NCBI GenBank assembly: GCA_025774865.1
Contig: JALGZO010000328.1
Span: 1-9,474 of the forward strand
Direction: 5' to 3'
Length of the DNA stretch: 9,474 bases
DNA from: a bacterium
GTDB lineage: Bacteria; ARS69
Made by a program: the position numbers and the translations under genes. Numbering within the stretch: the stretch's first letter is position 1; each line of letters starts with the position of its first letter. Positions 6,155-9,474 of this stretch are shown here, piece after piece. Under the pieces are notes generated by a model. The model searched no databases, was not told the DNA's origin, and worked only from the letters and a program-made list of their open reading frames with translations.

Positions 6155-7282
6155 TCACCACTCCCGGACGTGTTCGTACAAGGTCGTGCGTTGCATCGGC
6201 CGGAACCCGGCGTCCCGGATGAGGCTCACACACTCGTCCGTGGTGGTCCGATTGTGATGGTTCGCGAGTCTCAAGACGTTCTCCTCGATCAGAGTGCCGC
6301 CGAAGTCGTCGCCGCCCGCGTGCAGCGCGATCTGCCCCGTCTTCTTCCCCTCGGAGAACCAGCTCGCCTGGATGTGCTCGAAATTGTCGAGGTAGACGCG
6401 TGCGAGCGCGATGAGGCGCAGGTACTTCACCGGTCCGGGACTCTCCGGGACCTTCTTCTCGAGAAGCGTGTTGCCCGGCTTGAAGCTCCACGGGATGAAC
6501 GCGGTGAAACCGCCGGTCTCGTCTTGCAGCTCGCGGGTCCGGCGGAGGTGCTCGACGATCTCCTCGTCGCGCTCCGCGTGTCCGTACATCATGGTGGCGG
6601 TCGTGCGGTAGCCGATCTCGTGGGCGGTTCGCATCACCTCGAGCCAGTTGTCGGCGCTCGCCTTCTTCGGGCTGATCCGTTTGCGAACGCGATCGACCAG
6701 GATCTCGGCGCCGCCGCCCGGGATCGTGCGCTGCCCCGCCTCCCACAGCTCCTGCAGCACCTCGCGGATCGAGAGTCCCGACACCTCCGACATCGTGGCG
6801 ATTTCGGACGGACTCCAGAGGTGGATGCAAAGCTCGGGATAGTTCTTCTTCAGCGCCCGCACCACATCCAAGTAATAATCGAATGGGATCTCGGGGTTGT
6901 GACCGCCCTGCAGGAGCGAGGTCGTGGCCCCCTTCTCGACCGCCCGCCCGACCATTTCCACGACTTCGTCGACCGAGTGCCAGTAGCCCTCTTCGTGACC
7001 GGGTTTGCGGTAGAACGCGCAGAAGAGGCAGTCCGTCACGCACACGTTCGTGTAGTTCGGGTTCGTGTCGATGACGAACGTGACGAAGTCGCCGGCCACG
7101 CGCCGCCGCCGCATAGCATCGCCGAGCGCGCAGAGGTCGCCAAGCTCGGCGTCGCGCAAGAGGAACTGCGCGTCCTCTTCGTCGATTCGCTCGGCGCCGA
7201 GGACCCGCCCCGCGATCTCCTCGAAACGGACCGAATCCCCGGACGGGCGGTGCAGGTCCTGCCACGCGAAGCGGGTGGCCAT
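6155..7282 (-). CDS. mqnC: Cyclic dehypoxanthinyl futalosine synthase (radical SAM)
   Basis: MqnC converts dehypoxanthinyl futalosine to its cyclic form by radical-SAM chemistry, the third committed stage of the futalosine menaquinone route, in the cytoplasm. The cluster motif is YTNVCVTDCLFCAFYR with C81, C85 and C88 (C-x3-C-x2-C). It is followed by LLQGGHNPEIPFDYYLD (124-140), the IPGGGAE loop (187-193), ELQDETGGFTAFIPWSFKPGNT (251-272) and a C-terminal DDFGGTLIEENV segment (325-336). Length (375 residues) and the CAFYR signature fit MqnC rather than MqnE. The start is an ATG sharing its A with the mqnA stop (TAATG), with GGAGGAGG about 8 nt upstream. The same frame continues open into mqnA but without homology, so it was not extended. 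Two DNA stretches match its paralogue mqnE. Confidence 0.96.
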   Translation of the reverse strand: MATRFAWQDLHRPSGDSVRFEEIAGRVLGAERIDEEDAQFLLRDAELGDLCALGDAMRRRRVAGDFVTFVIDTNPNYTNVCVTDCLFCAFYRKPGHEEGYWHSVDEVVEMVGRAVEKGATTSLLQGGHNPEIPFDYYLDVVRALKKNYPELCIHLWSPSEIATMSEVSGLSIREVLQELWEAGQRTIPGGGAEILVDRVRKRISPKKASADNWLEVMRTAHEIGYRTTATMMYGHAERDEEIVEHLRRTRELQDETGGFTAFIPWSFKPGNTLLEKKVPESPGPVKYLRLIALARVYLDNFEHIQASWFSEGKKTGQIALHAGGDDFGGTLIEENVLRLANHHNRTTTDECVSLIRDAGFRPMQRTTLYEHVREW

Positions 7283-8055
7283 TAGGCGTCCTCCTCCAAC
7301 AGCTCCTCGAACGCCTGCTGTCCGAGCTCCTCCACCGGGCCGATCCGGTAGATGAACGTGGACAGGTACCGCCGGACCGCCCGACCGTCGAGGCCGAATT
7401 CCCGGCCGCGCCGCGCCGCGATCTCCGGGATCCGGAGCTCCCATCCGCGGAGCGACGACTCGAGGTTCTCGGCCAGAGCGCGACGATCTTCCTCGGGCAC
7501 GTCCTTCGACACGACCCAGCGCGCGAACACGAACGGCAGCGCGCGCCACCCGTGCCACTCCTGCCCGAGATCGTAGACGAAGGGATAACCGTCCAGACCG
7601 TCCCCGGCGGCGAGCAAAGCCTCGTCCCCGATCAGGAGACGGCCGTCGTCGTCCTCGCCGAGCTCGCGCGAGTATTCGAGCTCCGTTTGACCGTATTTCC
7701 GCTCGAGCACGAGGCGAAGGAGCTGGACGGACGTGGAGCTCTCCGACGTGAGTCCGATCTGCCCGCCGGAGAGACGCTCGATCGGCTCGCGCGCAAAGAA
7801 GAGCACGGAGTGCGCCGGCCCCTCGCAGGCGATGCCGAAGTCCCCGAGCAAGTCGAAGCGGTCGCGCAGCCGAAACCAGTCCGCGACGGCCATCGGTCCG
7901 CCGGCCGCCGCTCCCTCCTCCGCGAGCTGCCCGAGCCGGCGTGGACTCTCCCGCACGATCTCGAAGTCGAGAGCGTCCAGATTCGCGTAGAACGGCTCGC
8001 AGTTAAGATACGGGATGAGTGCGAGCGTCGTCTTCGTCGTGGATTTCGAGGACAT
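7282..8055 (-). CDS. mqnA: Chorismate dehydratase
   Basis: MqnA removes water from chorismate to give 3-[(1-carboxyvinyl)oxy]benzoate, the entry step of the futalosine pathway. The 257-residue protein has the periplasmic-binding-like MqnA/MqnD fold. IPYLNCEPFY is at 14-23, with Asn18 in the position of the conserved active-site Asn. GIACEGPAHSVLFFA (74-88) carries Ser83, probably the conserved Ser. IGLTSESSTSVQLLRLVLE (100-118), LLIGDEAL (140-147), and YDLGQEWHGWRALPFVFARW (161-180) follow. The only possible in-frame start upstream of the essential IPYLN motif is the ATG at 8055, which lies 53 nt inside the 3' end of mqnE. Its ribosome binding site is poor, so reading probably depends on translation of mqnE. 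MqnD, the related paralogue for the later step, is less likely because of the LNxxPF and TSES motifs and the co-location with mqnE and mqnC. Confidence 0.94.
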   Translation of the reverse strand: MSSKSTTKTTLALIPYLNCEPFYANLDALDFEIVRESPRRLGQLAEEGAAAGGPMAVADWFRLRDRFDLLGDFGIACEGPAHSVLFFAREPIERLSGGQIGLTSESSTSVQLLRLVLERKYGQTELEYSRELGEDDDGRLLIGDEALLAAGDGLDGYPFVYDLGQEWHGWRALPFVFARWVVSKDVPEEDRRALAENLESSLRGWELRIPEIAARRGREFGLDGRAVRRYLSTFIYRIGPVEELGQQAFEELLEEDA

Positions 8056-9130
8056 GATAGAGGGCGTCCCTGCGGACCGGCACTTTCCCGGCCTCGCGGA
8101 TGAGCTTCAGGATTCGTCGCTGCGTGAGCCCCACGGGGCTCTCCGCCAGTGCGTAGTGCGCGATCTTTTCCTCGACGATCGTGCCGTCGATATCGTCGGC
8201 TCCGAAGTTGAGTGCCACCGACGCCGTCTCCTCACCGAGCATCACCCAGTACGCCTTGATGTGATCGAAGTTGTCCAGCAGGAGGCGGGAGGCGGCGATC
8301 GTCCGCAGTCCGTCGTCGGCGGAAGGGGGACGATCCACCAGCATCGTCGTGCCGAGCTGGTACTCGAGCGGAATGAACGAGTAGAAGCCGCCGGTCTCGT
8401 CCTGGAGCTCGCGCACCTGGAGCATGTGATCCACGCGCTCCTCCAGCGTCTCGATGTGTCCATAGAGCAGAGTGCAGTTCGAGCGGATGCCGAGCTCGTG
8501 CGCTTTCCGGTGGATCTCGAACCAGCGGTCGTGCCCCATCTTGTTGTGATAGAGCTCCTTCCGGATGCGGTCCGAGAACACCTCGGCGCCGCCGCCCGGC
8601 ATCGCGACCATGCCCGCTTCCTTCAGCGTCGCGAATACTTCGCTGAGGCTTTTCTTCGAGATCTTCGTGAACCAGTCGATCTCGACCGCGGTCCACGCCT
8701 TGATCGGGAGATCCGGCTCCTTCTCGTGGAGGCGCGCGACGATCTCCACGTAGTCCTCGAACTTCCACTTGGGGTGGAGCCCCCCCACGATGTGGATCTC
8801 GTCGATGTCGGGAGTCGCGTGAGCGAGGATCTCGTCTATCGCCATCTCGTACGCGTGATCGTCGCCTGCCTTCGCGGCGAAGTCGCAGAACTTGCACGAC
8901 AAGACACAGAGGTTGGTGGGGTTGAGCTGACGGTTGAGGACGTAGAAGACGCGGTCCCCGGTCTTCTTCGTCTTCGCCCGGTCCGCGATCCGGCCGAGGC
9001 CGAAGAGGTCCTCCGTCTCGAGGCAGCCCAGGCCGTCCTGGAAACCGAGGCGCTCGCCCGCTTCCACCTTTTCGGCGATCTCCTGGAGTTTCGGATCTCG
9101 AATGAGTCGGGAGTCGAGCGCGGAGGCCAT
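8003..9130 (-). CDS. mqnE: Aminofutalosine synthase (radical SAM)
   Basis: MqnE joins the MqnA product to SAM-derived adenosyl radical to form aminofutalosine, in the cytoplasm. The radical-SAM cluster motif is NPTNLCVLSCKFCDFAAKAGD, with C75, C79 and C82. HIVGGLHPKWKFEDYVEI (113-130), the MPGGGAEVFSDRIR loop (about 170), ELQDETGGFYSFIPLEYQLGTT and the DDIDGTIVEEKI segment near the C-terminus complete the family pattern. CKFCDFA and GGLHP distinguish it from MqnC. The ATG start has GAGG about 5 nt upstream and sits about 20 nt behind a good sigma-70-like promoter, making this the first gene of the run. The last 17 codons overlap the start of mqnA. The overlap-encoded tail (DEDDARTHPVS) is charged and probably variable. 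Confidence 0.96.
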   Translation of the reverse strand: MASALDSRLIRDPKLQEIAEKVEAGERLGFQDGLGCLETEDLFGLGRIADRAKTKKTGDRVFYVLNRQLNPTNLCVLSCKFCDFAAKAGDDHAYEMAIDEILAHATPDIDEIHIVGGLHPKWKFEDYVEIVARLHEKEPDLPIKAWTAVEIDWFTKISKKSLSEVFATLKEAGMVAMPGGGAEVFSDRIRKELYHNKMGHDRWFEIHRKAHELGIRSNCTLLYGHIETLEERVDHMLQVRELQDETGGFYSFIPLEYQLGTTMLVDRPPSADDGLRTIAASRLLLDNFDHIKAYWVMLGEETASVALNFGADDIDGTIVEEKIAHYALAESPVGLTQRRILKLIREAGKVPVRRDALYHVLEIHDEDDARTHPVS

Positions 9131-9156
9131 GCGTTCCTCGGTTCCGGGAGCGCTCC

Positions 9157-9184
9157 ATCATAGAGAAGGCCGGAGAGGATTCAA
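9157..9184 (-). promoter_or_regulatory. Sigma-70-like promoter for the mqnE operon
   Basis: On the minus strand a -35 element TTGAAT (9184-9179; four of six consensus bases) and a -10 element TATGAT (9162-9157; five of six) are separated by 16 bp. Shifting the -35 by one base to CTTGAA gives 17 bp. Transcription would start near 9150, leaving an untranslated leader of about 20 nt that contains the GAGGAACGC ribosome binding site of mqnE. No FNR-type palindrome overlaps it. This is the only good consensus promoter I found before a gene start in the seven-gene run. Confidence 0.55.
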
Positions 9185-9474
9185 GCGGACATTTGGCGAT
9201 CGAACGCAAGACCACGACGCGTTCGTGCACGGCTCACCGTCCGTGCGGTAGCCGATGTGCTCGTGATCCCGGACGGTCTGCTCCCCCCGAGACGTCCCGG
9301 GCGACGTCCGGGCTTGTCTCCGACCGGCGCACCCATACATTGCAGAACATGACTCTCGGCTCTTCCATGAGCCCGGGGGCATGCGTTCGCTGATCCCCGG
9401 CCGGGGTCACGGACGTCCAAGCCCGACCCTGCCGTTGAGGGGCTCTTCCGCGCGTCGCCTTCACGGGGCCGTCC
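9185..9474. other. Non-coding region upstream of the mqnE promoter
   Basis: No recognisable gene or RNA is present on either strand; short open frames here have no family pattern. It contains an imperfect tandem repeat (GACGTCCCGGGC at 9291-9302 followed by GACGTCCGGGC at 9303-9313) and a 12-bp palindrome CCCCGGCCGGGG at 9395-9406. It is either a long intergenic region or the far end of an unseen neighbour. Confidence 0.5.
9291..9313. repeat. Imperfect tandem repeat upstream of the mqn operon
   Basis: GACGTCCCGGGC and GACGTCCGGGC are adjacent and differ by a single missing C. They lie about 130 bp upstream of the mqnE promoter. Each copy contains GACGTCC, so tandem protein-binding sites are conceivable, but two short GC-rich copies are weak evidence. 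Confidence 0.3.

Noticed and set aside
5600-7285. Long plus-strand open frame (561 codons) opposite mqnC, DUF423 and the PPTase gene
   Set aside because: It is antisense to three well-supported genes, is rich in Arg, Glu and Pro as expected for the opposite strand of GC-rich codons, and shows no domain pattern.
7283-7558. N-terminal extension of mqnC to 467 residues
   Set aside because: The extension overlaps mqnA in another frame and has no MqnC homology. The ATG at 7282 has a strong ribosome binding site and TAATG coupling.
8015-9163. Plus-strand open frame of 382 codons opposite mqnE
   Set aside because: It mirrors mqnE almost exactly, and its sequence is a shadow of the real gene with no recognisable motif.
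9192-9206. TTTGGC half-site near the mqnE promoter as a possible target of the Fnr-like regulator
   Set aside because: The other half (GAACG after a 4-bp spacer) matches GCCAA at only one position, so a dimeric site is not supported.
9395-9406. CCCCGGCCGGGG as a terminator or operator
   Set aside because: It is a short pure-GC palindrome with no loop and no T-run in GC-rich DNA, and such strings arise often by chance.
1-9474. Mobile elements, CRISPR arrays, tRNA genes, toxin-antitoxin or defence systems
   Set aside because: I looked for spaced direct repeats, terminal inverted repeats with transposase motifs, tRNA-like folds and small paired genes and found none. The coding style is uniform across the window.

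Overview
This is a high-GC bacterial chromosome segment in which every gene I can support is on the minus strand, so transcription runs from the right end of the window to the left. Reading in that direction, it holds a seven-gene run (mqnE, mqnA, mqnC, a DUF423 membrane protein, an Sfp-type phosphopantetheinyl transferase, an SDR-type NAD(P)-dependent protein, and a GMC oxidoreductase). A 444-bp non-coding gap follows, then a single Crp/Fnr-family regulator, then the 5' part of a helix-hairpin-helix (PolX-like) protein cut by the left edge. No tRNA, rRNA, CRISPR array, transposase or phage gene was seen.

The core is the futalosine (Mqn) route to menaquinone. MqnA dehydrates chorismate to 3-enolpyruvyl-benzoate, the radical-SAM enzyme MqnE makes aminofutalosine from it, and the radical-SAM enzyme MqnC makes cyclic dehypoxanthinyl futalosine. 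The hydrolase (MqnB), MqnD and the late prenylation and methylation steps are not here. A good sigma-70-like promoter lies just upstream of mqnE. Gene junctions from there to the GMC gene are overlapping or no more than 15 bp apart (53-nt overlap, TAATG, 9-nt gap, ATGA, 15-nt gap, GTGA), so one transcript of about 7.2 kb is likely. It would place a carrier-protein-activating enzyme and a coupled SDR/GMC redox pair under the same control as menaquinone synthesis.

The regulator downstream has four cysteines in FNR-like positions (C13, C16, C26, C115), so an oxygen-labile [4Fe-4S] sensor is plausible. Its upstream region carries a perfect 18-bp palindrome, TTTTGGC-N4-GCCAAAA, with the half-site geometry of FNR boxes (TTGAT-N4-ATCAA) but a different half-site. 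It is a candidate operator for this regulator. A second perfect palindrome of 14 bp lies between the regulator and the HhH gene.

The futalosine pathway, high GC, and an FNR-like regulator fit lineages such as Myxococcota and other former deltaproteobacteria, Acidobacteriota, Gemmatimonadota or Eisenbacteria-like groups. The sequence alone does not let me choose. The window looks like ordinary core and metabolic chromosome rather than a mobile island. The less usual points are the operon composition, the regulator and its candidate operator, and the uncharacterised SDR/GMC pair.
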